Below, piece by piece: positions 1-8,213 of a stretch of 64,000 bases of DNA. How positions within the stretch are numbered: the stretch's first letter is position 1; the number at the start of each line of letters is the position of its first letter. The notes under the pieces were generated by a model. The model did not search any database. It had not been told where the DNA came from and saw only the letters and a list, made by a program, of their open reading frames with translations. The translations under genes were made by a program, and so were the position numbers. This stretch comes from an alpha proteobacterium IMCC14465 (lineage in GTDB: Bacteria; Pseudomonadota; Alphaproteobacteria; RS24). The stretch covers positions 372,001 through 436,000 of the forward strand of contig ALYF01000003.1 in the NCBI GenBank assembly GCA_000293845.2, given 5' to 3'.

Positions 1-207
1 GATGCAGAAATTGAACATAAGCAGTTTAAATGGGGTGAGGAGTCCATCAGTTTTGGCATTGACCAAGACGTGGATATTGCGCCCATCGTGCAACAAGGCA
101 TGCGCTCGCATGGTTTTAAGAAAGCCATTTTATGTCATCAGGAACGCCGTGTTCAATTTTTGCATGACAATATAGATCGCTACATCAAGGGTGATTTGGG
201 GCGCTAG
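1..207 (+). CDS. Rieske ring-hydroxylating oxygenase alpha subunit, C-terminal fragment
   Basis: The open frame enters from the left edge and ends at TAG 205-207, giving the last 68 residues of a protein. The tail resembles the C-terminal end of the oxygenases at 40061 and 44175 in this window: a D/N-Q-D start, a V-Q-x-G-M/V-x-S-x-G-F/Y segment, then a Q-E-x-R and a final H-D-x-x-x-x-Y helix. In the family this is the end of the catalytic domain that holds the mononuclear iron. Rieske and iron-ligand regions lie outside the window, so activity cannot be judged. A SnoaL-like gene follows after 34 bases and probably shares its transcript. Confidence 0.85.
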   Translation, partial: DAEIEHKQFKWGEESISFGIDQDVDIAPIVQQGMRSHGFKKAILCHQERRVQFLHDNIDRYIKGDLGR

Positions 208-241
208 CGTTCCACATCACTGGATTGAGTAGGAGGGAAAA

Positions 242-748
242 ATGAAAACGCTGGATATGGAATTCATCCAAACCGAGGCCACATTAAAAAATCTGATTTA
301 TTTATTCGCGCGATCAATCGACAGGGTTGATGAAGAATTAATGCGTGACTTGTTCTGGCTGGACGCGACGGACGACCATGGGTTGTTCACCGGAACGGCA
401 GAGGATTATGTCGCTTGGGTTATTCCTCTGCTCAAGTCAATGAATGGCACGCAGCACACAATCAGTAATATTCTGGTTGAGCTTGACGGCGATAAGGCGA
501 CTGCAGAGACGTATTTTGTTGCCTATCACCAGATTGGCGAAGGTGATGAAGCCATTGATATGATAGCGGCAGGGCGATATTTCGACAGATTTGAGAAGCG
601 GGGTGATGAATGGAAATTCTCGCACCGCAAAGCTGTCTATGACTGGAACCGCAATGATCCGGCAACGGAGAATTGGAGTTCGCCTGAGATGAAGCCGTTA
701 CTTGAGCGCGGCGCGCGCAAACCGGATGATTATCTCTATAAGAATTAA
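242..748 (+). CDS. SnoaL-like (NTF2-fold) protein
   Basis: A 168-residue cytoplasmic protein with the pattern of the SnoaL_4 type: an N-terminal helix with F-A-R-S-I-D-R-x-D, a central Q-H-x-I-S-N followed by a V-E-L-D-G-D-x-A strand, and a late G-R-Y-x-D-R-F-E strand ending in a D-W. Family members act as small isomerases, dehydratases or cyclases, and the beta subunits of ring-hydroxylating oxygenases share the fold. A strong AGGAGGG ribosome site precedes ATG 242. It lies directly behind a Rieske oxygenase alpha gene, so it may act on that enzyme's product or, less likely, be a structural partner. Substrate unknown. Confidence 0.8.
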   Translation: MKTLDMEFIQTEATLKNLIYLFARSIDRVDEELMRDLFWLDATDDHGLFTGTAEDYVAWVIPLLKSMNGTQHTISNILVELDGDKATAETYFVAYHQIGEGDEAIDMIAAGRYFDRFEKRGDEWKFSHRKAVYDWNRNDPATENWSSPEMKPLLERGARKPDDYLYKN

Positions 749-767
749 ACCTTACGCTGGTATTTGA

Positions 768-2174
768 CTAAAGGTGAATAACCTTGTCGTAAGCGTCCAG
801 CACTGACTCATGCATCATTTCTGACAAGGTCGGGTGTGGGAAGACGGTTTGCATCAATTCTTCTTCTGTGGTTTCCAGCCCGATAGCGGTCGCAAATCCC
901 TGAATAAGCTCGGTGACTTCCGCGCCAATCAGATGCGCGCCCAATAATTCGCCCGTCTCGTCACAGAAAACGACCTTCACAAGCCCCTCAGTTTCACCCA
1001 TGGCGAGTGCCTTGCCATTTCCTTGAAACGGGAAACGCCCGACGCGAATTTCATGACCTTCAGCGAGGGCTTTTTCTTCAGTCAGACCAATAGAGGCAAT
1101 TTGCGGCGTGCAATATGTGCAGGCCGGGATTTTGTTTTTATCCAATGCATGCGGTGAGAGGCCGGCAATCGCCTCTACACAGATGACGGCTTCATGCGAT
1201 GCCTTATGCGCGAGCCATGGCGGTGCGGTTACGTCGCCAATCGCATAGAGGCCTGAGATATTTGTCGCGCCATAGGCGTCTGTCTTGATCGCGCCTTTTT
1301 CCAACTCAACACCAAGCTCTTCGAGACCCATATCTTCGGTATTGGCGACCACGCCAATTGCTAAAATGACTTTATCAAAACTGAGCGTTTGAGGCGTGCC
1401 ATTCTGCATGATGGTGGCATCCACACCTTTCTTGGTTGGTGTCACAGCTTGTAATTCGGCGGCGGTCATAAAGTTAACCCCGCGCTTTTCAAAACTTTTC
1501 TGAGCAAGGGCGGCAATTTCTTCATCTTCTTGCAGCAGGATGCGGTCCATTACCTCAATGACGGTAACTTCTGAGCCAAGCCCGTTATAGAAGCTGGCGA
1601 ATTCCAGTCCGATGGCACCTGAGCCGACGACTAATAATTTTTCGGGCAGGGTTTCCGGCACCATGGCCTCGCGTGATGTCCAAATGGTTTTCCCGTCCGG
1701 CACAGCGCCGATGCTTTCAATCGTTCGCGCCCTTGCGCCAGTGGCAAGAATAATATGGTCGGCGCTATAGCTGTCATCACCTACTGTGACGAGAGGGGCG
1801 TTTGCGTCAGAAGCTTGCAGGCTGGCGGCGGCTTTAATGACGGTGATTTTATTTTTCTTCATCAAAAAATCAATGCCGCCAGAGAGTTTGCCTGCAATAT
1901 CACGGGAGCGTTTCACAATGGCGGAGAGGTCAAATTCTGGTTTGGCGGAAAGACCATAATGCTCGGCATTTTGCATATGGGCATACATTTCAGATGACCG
2001 CAGCATGGCTTTGGTGGGAATGCATCCCCAATTCAGGCAGACGCCGCCCATATCGGCTTTTTCGACAATGGCTGTTTTCATGCCAAGCTGAGAGGCTCGA
2101 ATGGCTGCGACGTAGCCGCCTGGACCGGCGCCGATTACGATAATGTCAAAATGATCCGTTGGTTTTTCCGTCAT
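768..2174 (-). CDS. lpdA: Dihydrolipoyl dehydrogenase (E3)
   Basis: A 468-residue FAD flavoenzyme that reoxidises dihydrolipoyl groups of 2-oxoacid dehydrogenase complexes with NAD+. Visible are the N-terminal FAD-binding G-A-G-P-G-G (about residues 15-20), the redox-active disulfide pair C46/C51 in G-G-V-C-x4-C, a second nucleotide-binding G-S-G-A-I-G near residue 185, the A-I-G-D FAD segment, and the C-terminal H447-P-x-L-x-E452 dyad. Length is normal. It is the only E3 gene seen here, while E1 and E2 genes lie 10 kb away on the other strand (11927-15375), so it plausibly completes that complex. It is followed by, and probably cotranscribed after, three SDR genes. Confidence 0.95.
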   Translation of the reverse strand: MTEKPTDHFDIIVIGAGPGGYVAAIRASQLGMKTAIVEKADMGGVCLNWGCIPTKAMLRSSEMYAHMQNAEHYGLSAKPEFDLSAIVKRSRDIAGKLSGGIDFLMKKNKITVIKAAASLQASDANAPLVTVGDDSYSADHIILATGARARTIESIGAVPDGKTIWTSREAMVPETLPEKLLVVGSGAIGLEFASFYNGLGSEVTVIEVMDRILLQEDEEIAALAQKSFEKRGVNFMTAAELQAVTPTKKGVDATIMQNGTPQTLSFDKVILAIGVVANTEDMGLEELGVELEKGAIKTDAYGATNISGLYAIGDVTAPPWLAHKASHEAVICVEAIAGLSPHALDKNKIPACTYCTPQIASIGLTEEKALAEGHEIRVGRFPFQGNGKALAMGETEGLVKVVFCDETGELLGAHLIGAEVTELIQGFATAIGLETTEEELMQTVFPHPTLSEMMHESVLDAYDKVIHL

Positions 2175-2211
2175 GGATTTGTCTTTCAGCTATAGGTTTG
2201 TGATTGCAGTC

Positions 2212-2991
2212 TTATACAGAAGTAAAGCCGCCATCAATATTAAGCTCTGTGCCGGTCACAAATGCCGCAGATTCCGAACATAGATACACAACCCCGCCGC
2301 CAAGATCTTCTGGGATGGCGAGACGTCCAATCGGATGGTTAGCGATAATACCTGCTTCAGCGACCTCATAAGATGGCACGACACCTTTCTCAATATAGGT
2401 ATCAATAATAGATTTCAGCATTGGGGTTTCCACCCCGCCAGGGTGGATAGAGTTCACACGGATATTATAGCCCAGCGCAGCAAATTCAATCGCCGCGCAT
2501 TTTGTGAATATTTTCACCGCGCCTTTACTGGCACAATAGGCAGCGTTAAAAGCTGCCCCTCTCTGTCCGGCAATTGAGGAAAAATTCACCACTGAAGCGC
2601 CGCCCTTGCGCGTCTCGCCGCTTTTCTTCAGAAGCGGCAATAGGGTGTGAAAGGACATTAATATCGACTCGACATTAATGCTGTTCACGCGTTGCCATTC
2701 CGCAAGGCTTGTTTCCTCAATAGACACAACAATCGACAGTCCGGCGACATTAACCAGCGCATCCAGCCGCCCATAATCACTTTCAATCTGGTCGGCGATT
2801 TTCTGCCAGTCATCCTGCGATGTTACATCATGCTGGTAATAGGCTTCGGCGGTGAGATCGTCTGGCTTATCGGCAATATCAGTCGCGATTACCTTAGCCC
2901 CCGCCTCGGTCATGGTGGCACATACGGCACGCCCAATCCCGCCAGCCGCACCTGTTACGAGAGCAATTGTGTTCTCCAGATTGATTGTCAT
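2212..2991 (-). CDS. SDR family NAD(P)-dependent dehydrogenase
   Basis: A 259-residue classical short-chain dehydrogenase. T-G-A-A-G-G-I-G at residues 13-20 binds the cofactor; an aspartate at 38 after the second strand suggests preference for NAD. The active-site serine is S138/S139 and the Y152-x3-K156 pair is intact. The usual N-N-A-G is N-V-A-G. N-S-I-H-P-G after the catalytic helix resembles hydroxysteroid and cyclic-alcohol dehydrogenases, which suggests, but does not prove, oxidation of a bulky secondary alcohol or a hydroxyacyl-CoA. Second-to-last gene of a leftward cluster of three SDRs and lpdA. Confidence 0.9.
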   Translation of the reverse strand: MTINLENTIALVTGAAGGIGRAVCATMTEAGAKVIATDIADKPDDLTAEAYYQHDVTSQDDWQKIADQIESDYGRLDALVNVAGLSIVVSIEETSLAEWQRVNSINVESILMSFHTLLPLLKKSGETRKGGASVVNFSSIAGQRGAAFNAAYCASKGAVKIFTKCAAIEFAALGYNIRVNSIHPGGVETPMLKSIIDTYIEKGVVPSYEVAEAGIIANHPIGRLAIPEDLGGGVVYLCSESAAFVTGTELNIDGGFTSV

Positions 2992-3029
2992 TATTCATCC
3001 TTTCCTGTCAGCGCATTTTTGGTCTTAGG

Positions 3030-3827
3030 TTATTGCGCAGTCCAACCGCCATCAACCACCAACTCACTGCCCGTCATATAACTGCTGTCATCCGAGGCTA
3101 AAAACCATGCACATGCTGCAATTTCAGAAGTGTCCGCAATCCGTCCCATTGGGGTGGCTTGAGCAATCATGCCTTTTAAGTCCTCCGGCTTTTCGGCAAG
3201 GCCTTCGGCAACCATGCGGTTCATGCCGGTATCAAGCAATGGTGTTTGCACAAAACCCGGATGTAAAGAATTCACTCTTATCGGTGTCCGCTTGGTCGCA
3301 AATTCAACCCCCAAGGCTTTGCTCATCAAGGTCACAGCGCCTTTACTGGTATTATAGGCCGAGGTGTCGATATAGCCGACCTTGCCCATAACCGAACTGA
3401 TATTGATAATCGAGCTTCCGGCAGGTGTTCCTTGGCCCGTTTCGGCAAGTAGGGGGGCGGATGTTTTAATGCCGAGAAAAACGCCATCCACATTAACGGA
3501 CATAATGCGCCGCCAGCTTTCATAAGTCAGCTCTTCAACCGGGCCGACGCAATCCACGCCCGCATTATTCACAAGACAATCCAGTCGCCCTGCCGCAGTT
3601 TTAATCTCACCGATGACTGACTGCCATTGCGCCTCTTCAATCACATTCTGCTTGAGATAAGTTGCTTTACCTTCAATGCCTGACATCAGCTCTGCGGCAG
3701 TTTCCTCACTTTCAATATCAGTGAGATAAACCTGCATCCCTTCCGCGAGCAGACGCTCCGCGATACCGCGGCCGATACCCCGCAAGCCACCTGTCACGAG
3801 CGCAACACGTTCTCCATAATCTGTCAT
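3030..3827 (-). CDS. SDR family NAD(P)-dependent dehydrogenase
   Basis: A 265-residue classical SDR with cofactor motif T-G-G-L-R-G-I-G, D37 after the second strand (NAD preference likely), N-N-A-G near 87-90, S144/S145, Y158 and K162. The N-S-L-H-P-G segment after the active site matches the cyclic-alcohol/hydroxysteroid type, like its two neighbours. It starts two bases after the stop of the upstream SDR gene, so the two are almost certainly translated from one message. Substrate not identifiable. Confidence 0.9.
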   Translation of the reverse strand: MTDYGERVALVTGGLRGIGRGIAERLLAEGMQVYLTDIESEETAAELMSGIEGKATYLKQNVIEEAQWQSVIGEIKTAAGRLDCLVNNAGVDCVGPVEELTYESWRRIMSVNVDGVFLGIKTSAPLLAETGQGTPAGSSIINISSVMGKVGYIDTSAYNTSKGAVTLMSKALGVEFATKRTPIRVNSLHPGFVQTPLLDTGMNRMVAEGLAEKPEDLKGMIAQATPMGRIADTSEIAACAWFLASDDSSYMTGSELVVDGGWTAQ

Positions 3828-3829
3828 GA

Positions 3830-4609
3830 TTAAACCCCCATCATGCCGGAGGTCGTGGCACCGTCAATTTTGTAATCCGCGCCCGAAATAAAAGCCGCTT
3901 CATCCGATACAAGATAGGTCACCAGCGCGGCAACTTCATCAACATGCGCCATGCGCTTAAGGGGCGCCATGCCTTCAAACTGAGCGCGGGCGGCAGCCGG
4001 ATCGGGCGCGCCGTTAATCACATCGCTAATCATTTCAGTTTCAACAACGCCGGGGTGAATGGAGTTGCAGCGAATGGGCAGACTTTGGTTGGCGCAATGC
4101 ATGGCGACAGATTTTGCCATCGCAATAAGCGCGCCTTTCGTGGTCGAATAGGTGACATAATTCCCCATGGGAATATAAGCATTCATTGAACTATTCAGAA
4201 TAATCGCGCCGGAAGGCCCGTCCGGATTTTTACGCATGGCACGAACGGCGTGCTGGGCGCTCAGCATGACACCTGTCAGATTAATATCCAAAAGGTTCTG
4301 CCAGTTTTCCAGTGGTACGGTTTCGATGCTTGCATCGCCGGACTCGGTGCCGGCATTTGCGAACATAATATCCAGTCGCCCATATTTTTCATTCACATGT
4401 TCCATGAGGCTTTCCCAGCCTGCAGCATCTTGAACTTGATGCTTGACAAATTCTGCTCCCGTTTCGGAAACGACTTTTTCTGCCTTGCTTTCATTTGAGC
4501 CGGTAAACACAACTTGCGCGCCCTCCTGCACAAATCGTCTCACGGTTCCGGCGCCAATACCTGATGTGCCGCCCGTGATAATGGCAACTTTATTTGCGAG
4601 ACGTGTCAT
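3830..4609 (-). CDS. SDR family NAD(P)-dependent dehydrogenase
   Basis: A 259-residue classical SDR. Motifs: T-G-G-T-S-G-I-G at residues 12-19, a polar G-S-N instead of an acid after the second strand (NADP use possible), A-N-A-G near 84-87, S140/S141, Y154 and K158, then N-S-I-H-P-G. First gene of the leftward SDR-SDR-SDR-lpdA operon. Its start is divergent from the oxygenase at 4774, with a 164-base shared intergenic region. It differs from its neighbours in the cofactor loop, so the three tandem SDRs may not be redundant. Confidence 0.9.
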   Translation of the reverse strand: MTRLANKVAIITGGTSGIGAGTVRRFVQEGAQVVFTGSNESKAEKVVSETGAEFVKHQVQDAAGWESLMEHVNEKYGRLDIMFANAGTESGDASIETVPLENWQNLLDINLTGVMLSAQHAVRAMRKNPDGPSGAIILNSSMNAYIPMGNYVTYSTTKGALIAMAKSVAMHCANQSLPIRCNSIHPGVVETEMISDVINGAPDPAAARAQFEGMAPLKRMAHVDEVAALVTYLVSDEAAFISGADYKIDGATTSGMMGV

Positions 4610-4688
4610 ATAATCCCCCTGCTTTTATTTATCCTTGATGAACTATCAGGCTTAATGAACAAAAATTAAACCTATGCTTTGGTTAAGG

Positions 4689-4720
4689 TTGTGGGCTGGG
4701 TGTTTTTTAGGCAGTATAAT
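4689..4720 (+). promoter_or_regulatory. Possible promoter for the oxygenase-ThuA operon
   Basis: A perfect TATAAT lies at 4715-4720, 54 bases before ATG 4774. The nearest -35-like hexamer is TTGTGG at 4689, spaced 20 bases, which is longer than ideal. The rest of the 164-base intergenic region shows no strong dyad. Confidence 0.35.
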
Positions 4721-4773
4721 TCTCAGAATGGCGGAATATGCCGCAATGCATCTAACAAAATATTCAGGGGGAT

Positions 4774-6183
4774 ATGATGTCGGAGAAAACTTCAAATCCG
4801 TCAGGGGAAGACCTGACAAGACAAGCTAAGGGAGTCAACTGGGTTGATTTGATGGAAGAGGATGCGCGTCCTGTTCCGGATTTTCTTAAGGAGCCAAGTT
4901 ATGAGTATCTGGGGTCGGACCCCATACCGGCGAGCCGTTATACATCTCTCGAATTTGAAAAACTCGAAAAAGAAAAAATGTGGCCGAATATCTGGCAATT
5001 CGCTGCCCGTGAAGAAGATTTACTCGAACCGGGTGACTATGTTGTTTTTGATAATGCCGACCGTACTTTCTTGATTGTGCGTCAAGATGATGGGGGTGTC
5101 CGCGCCTTTCACAATGTTTGCCTCCATCGGGGCCGTAAACTCAGAACAGAAGATGGCTGTGCCGATAAATTTCAGTGCCCTTTCCATGGCTATACCTGGA
5201 ATAAGGATGGCAGCTTGAACGAAATTCCCAATCGTTGGGACTTCAGTCATTTGTCGGATGAAAAAATGAAACTGCCGGAAGCCGAAGTTGGACGCTGGGG
5301 CGGATATATTTTCATCAAGGAAAATCCAGGCGGGCCAACATTGGAAGAATTCCTCGCGCCTCTACCGGAACATTTTAAGCGCTGGCGGCATGAAGAATGT
5401 GCCACGGTCCTTTGGGTCGGCAAGGTTGTCCCGGCCAATTGGAAGGTCACAGCCGAGGCTTTTATGGAAGCTTGGCACACGCTGGTTACGCACCCGCAGA
5501 TTTTACCCTTCACGGGCGATGAAAACAGCGCCTATTGGTTCTGGGGCGACAATGTGAATGTCAATCTGGTGCCGTTTGGTGTCATTTCGCCTCACATTGA
5601 TCCAACCGATAAGAAACAGCAATGGATTGTTGACGAGTTTGTGAAATATAACGGACGGTCTGCCGAAAATTACGATCCGGAAAGTGACCCGTTTAAAATT
5701 GAAGTCCCTGAAGGTATTTCTGCGCGGCGCGCTTTGGGGGCTAATTTTAGAGAATACTACACGGAAATTTTCGGACATGATCACAGTGACGCAACGGATG
5801 CGGAGCTATTGGATGCGATTGTCTATAATGTGTTTCCAAATTTTGCGCCTTGGGGCGGCTTTATGCCAAACATTGTTTATCGTTGGAAACCTTGGCAGGA
5901 CCCGGATCATTGTCTGATGGAAGTGCGGATTTTGTCTCGCATTCCGCCCGGTCAGCCCATGCCGGCCAGCCCGCCCATGAAGTTTTTGTCTGTTGATCAA
6001 AAATGGACCGAAGCAACTGAGCTTGGGGCGCTGGGGGAAGTTTTTGAGCAAGATATGGAAAACCTGCCTTATGTTCAGGAGGGGCTGAAGGCCTCCAAAA
6101 CCGGTGAGGTACAACTTGGCGATTATCAAGAAATCCGTATTCGCCAGTTCCATCAAACATTAGAAAAATATCTGGAGAAATAA
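4774..6183 (+). CDS. Rieske ring-hydroxylating oxygenase alpha subunit
   Basis: A 469-residue oxygenase. The Rieske [2Fe-2S] ligands are C116-x-H118 and C135-x2-H138. The mononuclear iron site follows N-W-K with H235 and H240 in an E-A-W-H-x4-H arrangement; a downstream acid completes it in the family. Such enzymes use electrons from a reductase/ferredoxin to hydroxylate, dihydroxylate or demethylate aromatic and alicyclic substrates. No beta subunit is adjacent. An AGGGGGA ribosome site precedes the first of two consecutive ATG codons. It is followed after four bases by a ThuA-like gene and forms a two-gene operon with it. Substrate unknown. Confidence 0.92.
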   Translation: MMSEKTSNPSGEDLTRQAKGVNWVDLMEEDARPVPDFLKEPSYEYLGSDPIPASRYTSLEFEKLEKEKMWPNIWQFAAREEDLLEPGDYVVFDNADRTFLIVRQDDGGVRAFHNVCLHRGRKLRTEDGCADKFQCPFHGYTWNKDGSLNEIPNRWDFSHLSDEKMKLPEAEVGRWGGYIFIKENPGGPTLEEFLAPLPEHFKRWRHEECATVLWVGKVVPANWKVTAEAFMEAWHTLVTHPQILPFTGDENSAYWFWGDNVNVNLVPFGVISPHIDPTDKKQQWIVDEFVKYNGRSAENYDPESDPFKIEVPEGISARRALGANFREYYTEIFGHDHSDATDAELLDAIVYNVFPNFAPWGGFMPNIVYRWKPWQDPDHCLMEVRILSRIPPGQPMPASPPMKFLSVDQKWTEATELGALGEVFEQDMENLPYVQEGLKASKTGEVQLGDYQEIRIRQFHQTLEKYLEK

Positions 6184-6187
6184 TCTC

Positions 6188-6958
6188 ATGAGTGAGGCTT
6201 CTGAAGAACATCCAAAACGCATTGATTGCGTTCTCATCGCTGCAGGTAAATATCATGATATTGATTTCGCCCGCCTCGAATTGCTCAAGCTACTGGGTGA
6301 GGATATGCGTTATAGGGTGAGGGTTTTTGAAGATTACGAAAATCTCGAGGCACTCAAAGCGGCTGATTGCATTGTGACCTATACATGTGATGTCGTGCCG
6401 TCTCTTGCCGCGCAAGAAGTTTTAAAAGAGTGGTTGCATGAAGGCGGACGTTGGTATGCGTTGCATGGCACGAATTCTATTCTCAGAATGCTGGATGACG
6501 GTCTTTGGGATGCGCCGCGCTGGGCACCGGCATTTATGGATTTGCTCGGGTCACAATTTATCTCGCACCCGCCAATTGAGCCTTACAAGGTGACGGTCAC
6601 GCAACCCGACCATCCGCTTGTCAAAGATGTCGAGGCCTTTGAGACCACAGATGAATTGTATCATCTTGAGACCCATGGCGACCTGGATGTTTTAATGGAA
6701 GCGGCATGCGACCAGCCCGGCACAGGATTTGCCGAGGCTGATGATGCACATGGCACGCATCCGGTTTTCTATATTAAAGAACATGGCAAGGGCGCGGTTT
6801 TATATCTGACGCTCGGCCATTGCCGTGGGCATTATGATTTGCAACCCGCATTGGAATGGTGGCCAACAATTGACAGATGCGCTTGGGACTTGCCCGTTTT
6901 TTATAAGCTACTCAAGCGCGGCATGAACTGGATGATCCGAGAAGATATTCAGGCTTAA
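6188..6958 (+). CDS. ThuA-like domain protein
   Basis: A 256-residue protein matching the ThuA family, a class-I glutamine-amidotransferase-like fold first linked to trehalose utilisation but mostly of unknown chemistry. Recognisable segments are G-G-R-W-Y-A-L-H-G near residues 91-99, L-G-S-Q-F-x2-H-P-P, a D-H-P-L-V strand, T-D-E-L-Y, and the late H-G-K-G-A-V-L-Y-x3-L-G-H. No signal peptide. It is tightly coupled (four-base gap) to the Rieske oxygenase upstream, so it probably works in the same step or on its product. Ends three bases from the convergent acyl-CoA dehydrogenase gene. Confidence 0.85.
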   Translation: MSEASEEHPKRIDCVLIAAGKYHDIDFARLELLKLLGEDMRYRVRVFEDYENLEALKAADCIVTYTCDVVPSLAAQEVLKEWLHEGGRWYALHGTNSILRMLDDGLWDAPRWAPAFMDLLGSQFISHPPIEPYKVTVTQPDHPLVKDVEAFETTDELYHLETHGDLDVLMEAACDQPGTGFAEADDAHGTHPVFYIKEHGKGAVLYLTLGHCRGHYDLQPALEWWPTIDRCAWDLPVFYKLLKRGMNWMIREDIQA

Positions 6959-6961
6959 CCA

Positions 6962-8092
6962 CTAAGCGAGCGTGCCAGCATAAACATCCATGGCTCTTTC
7001 TGACGAGTAGGGATAGCGTGCAAGCATCATAAGTCTCTTATGGCCTGTGGCGACAATCACCTCTTCAGAAACGCCCATACCGCCATGCAGCTGAATGGTT
7101 TCATGGCCTAAGGCTGTGCCGGCTTCGGCGGCAAAGGCACGGACGCCAGCAATCATTTCACCAAGTTTCGCGGTTGCCTCTTCACCTGTGCCACTATCCA
7201 GAAGTGTCAGGCGTAAAATGAGAGACCGTAATTGGTCAATGGCGACATATTGCTCGACCATGCGGTGCTGGAGGGCCTGAAAGCTCCCAAGTGGTCGCCC
7301 GAATTGTTTGCGGGTTTTTAAATAATCGAGAGTCGCTTCAAACATGGTTTCCATAAGCCCAAGCGTCTCGGCGCAACGGGCAATATCCGCTTTTTGCTGA
7401 ACGGCAGTCAGCGACTGAATCCCCCCTTCAAGCTTATGTGAGGACGGCACATGAAGGGCATCGAAATCAAGTTTTACGCCAACGCGACCATCAACCAGCC
7501 TATAAGGCGCAACTTGCATGCCGGGGGTTTCTGTCGGGACAAGAAACAGCGATATGTCGTTGGCAGTGCCGTCAACAGATTTTGATGAGATGATATAGCC
7601 ATCAACGCCGACCCCGCTTGGCACGAGTGACTTTGATCCGCTCAAAATAAACCCGTCATCATTCGGGGTGGCGGTGGTCTCGACCCATATTGGGTTATCG
7701 CGCGCGCGTTGTTCGGTATGTGCTAATGTGAGGCGTTTCTCGCCAGTGACGAGTTGGTCTATCCATGCGGCTTTGAGTTCCGGTGCGGCGGTGGCGGCAA
7801 ACAGAGCCCCCGCCTCATAGGCATATTCAATAAGGGGTTCCGTTGTGATGCCCCGCCCCAGAGCCTCGAAAATAATGGTGAGGGTTTTGATATCTGTTTC
7901 AAACCCGCCATCGGCCTCCTTAAAGGCGGTTGCAATCAGGCCAAGTTCACCCATCAGACTCCAATTATCGGGGCTGAAGCCATAGGGTGTCTCCAGATAG
8001 GTGTTTCTTTGCCCGTCGGCATAATGATCTTGAACAAATCGTTCAACCAGCGATTTGAGCATTTGTTGATCATCGGTTAATTGGAAATGCAC
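6962..8092 (-). CDS. Acyl-CoA dehydrogenase
   Basis: A 376-residue FAD acyl-CoA dehydrogenase. The N-terminal helical domain begins at once, the middle beta-domain has the S-G-S-K-S-L-V-P-S-G segment, and the C-terminal helical domain ends in I-Q-L-H-G-G-M-G-V-S-E-E (about 333-344). This last motif is typical of FadE types that often work as unequal subunit pairs on bulky (for example steroid or branched) acyl-CoAs; that comparison is family knowledge, the substrate here is unknown. The gene is monocistronic in appearance and divergent from the LuxR-type regulator at 8214, with a 121-base shared region. Confidence 0.9.
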   Translation of the reverse strand: MHFQLTDDQQMLKSLVERFVQDHYADGQRNTYLETPYGFSPDNWSLMGELGLIATAFKEADGGFETDIKTLTIIFEALGRGITTEPLIEYAYEAGALFAATAAPELKAAWIDQLVTGEKRLTLAHTEQRARDNPIWVETTATPNDDGFILSGSKSLVPSGVGVDGYIISSKSVDGTANDISLFLVPTETPGMQVAPYRLVDGRVGVKLDFDALHVPSSHKLEGGIQSLTAVQQKADIARCAETLGLMETMFEATLDYLKTRKQFGRPLGSFQALQHRMVEQYVAIDQLRSLILRLTLLDSGTGEEATAKLGEMIAGVRAFAAEAGTALGHETIQLHGGMGVSEEVIVATGHKRLMMLARYPYSSERAMDVYAGTLA

Positions 8093-8133
8093 AATAGAAA
8101 CCTTCTCTTAATTCATGACAACGCTAACAGCAC

Positions 8134-8155
8134 TTTAGCTAAAACATCCTATAAT
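8134..8155 (+). promoter_or_regulatory. Palindrome and -10-like element between acyl-CoA dehydrogenase and luxR-type gene
   Basis: TTTAGCTAAA is a 10-base palindrome at 8134-8143, and TATAAT follows at 8150-8155, 59 bases before ATG 8214. No good -35 hexamer is visible at normal spacing, which would fit an activator-dependent promoter. The segment GCTAAA-2-ATCCTA (8138-8151) also occurs in the LysR operator at 32924. Confidence 0.35.
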
Positions 8156-8213
8156 GCATTTGATTGATACTAAATAATTTGTCAGGGTAAGTTAAAAAGG
8201 TTAGTTTCCGGCT

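Noticed and set aside
242-748. SnoaL-like protein as an oxygenase beta subunit
   Set aside because: The fold is shared, but the sequence pattern is that of SnoaL_4-type small enzymes, and the other oxygenases have no such partner.
4733-4746. GCGG/CCGC dyad before the oxygenase at 4774
   Set aside because: Arms of four bases with a six-base spacer are expected by chance.
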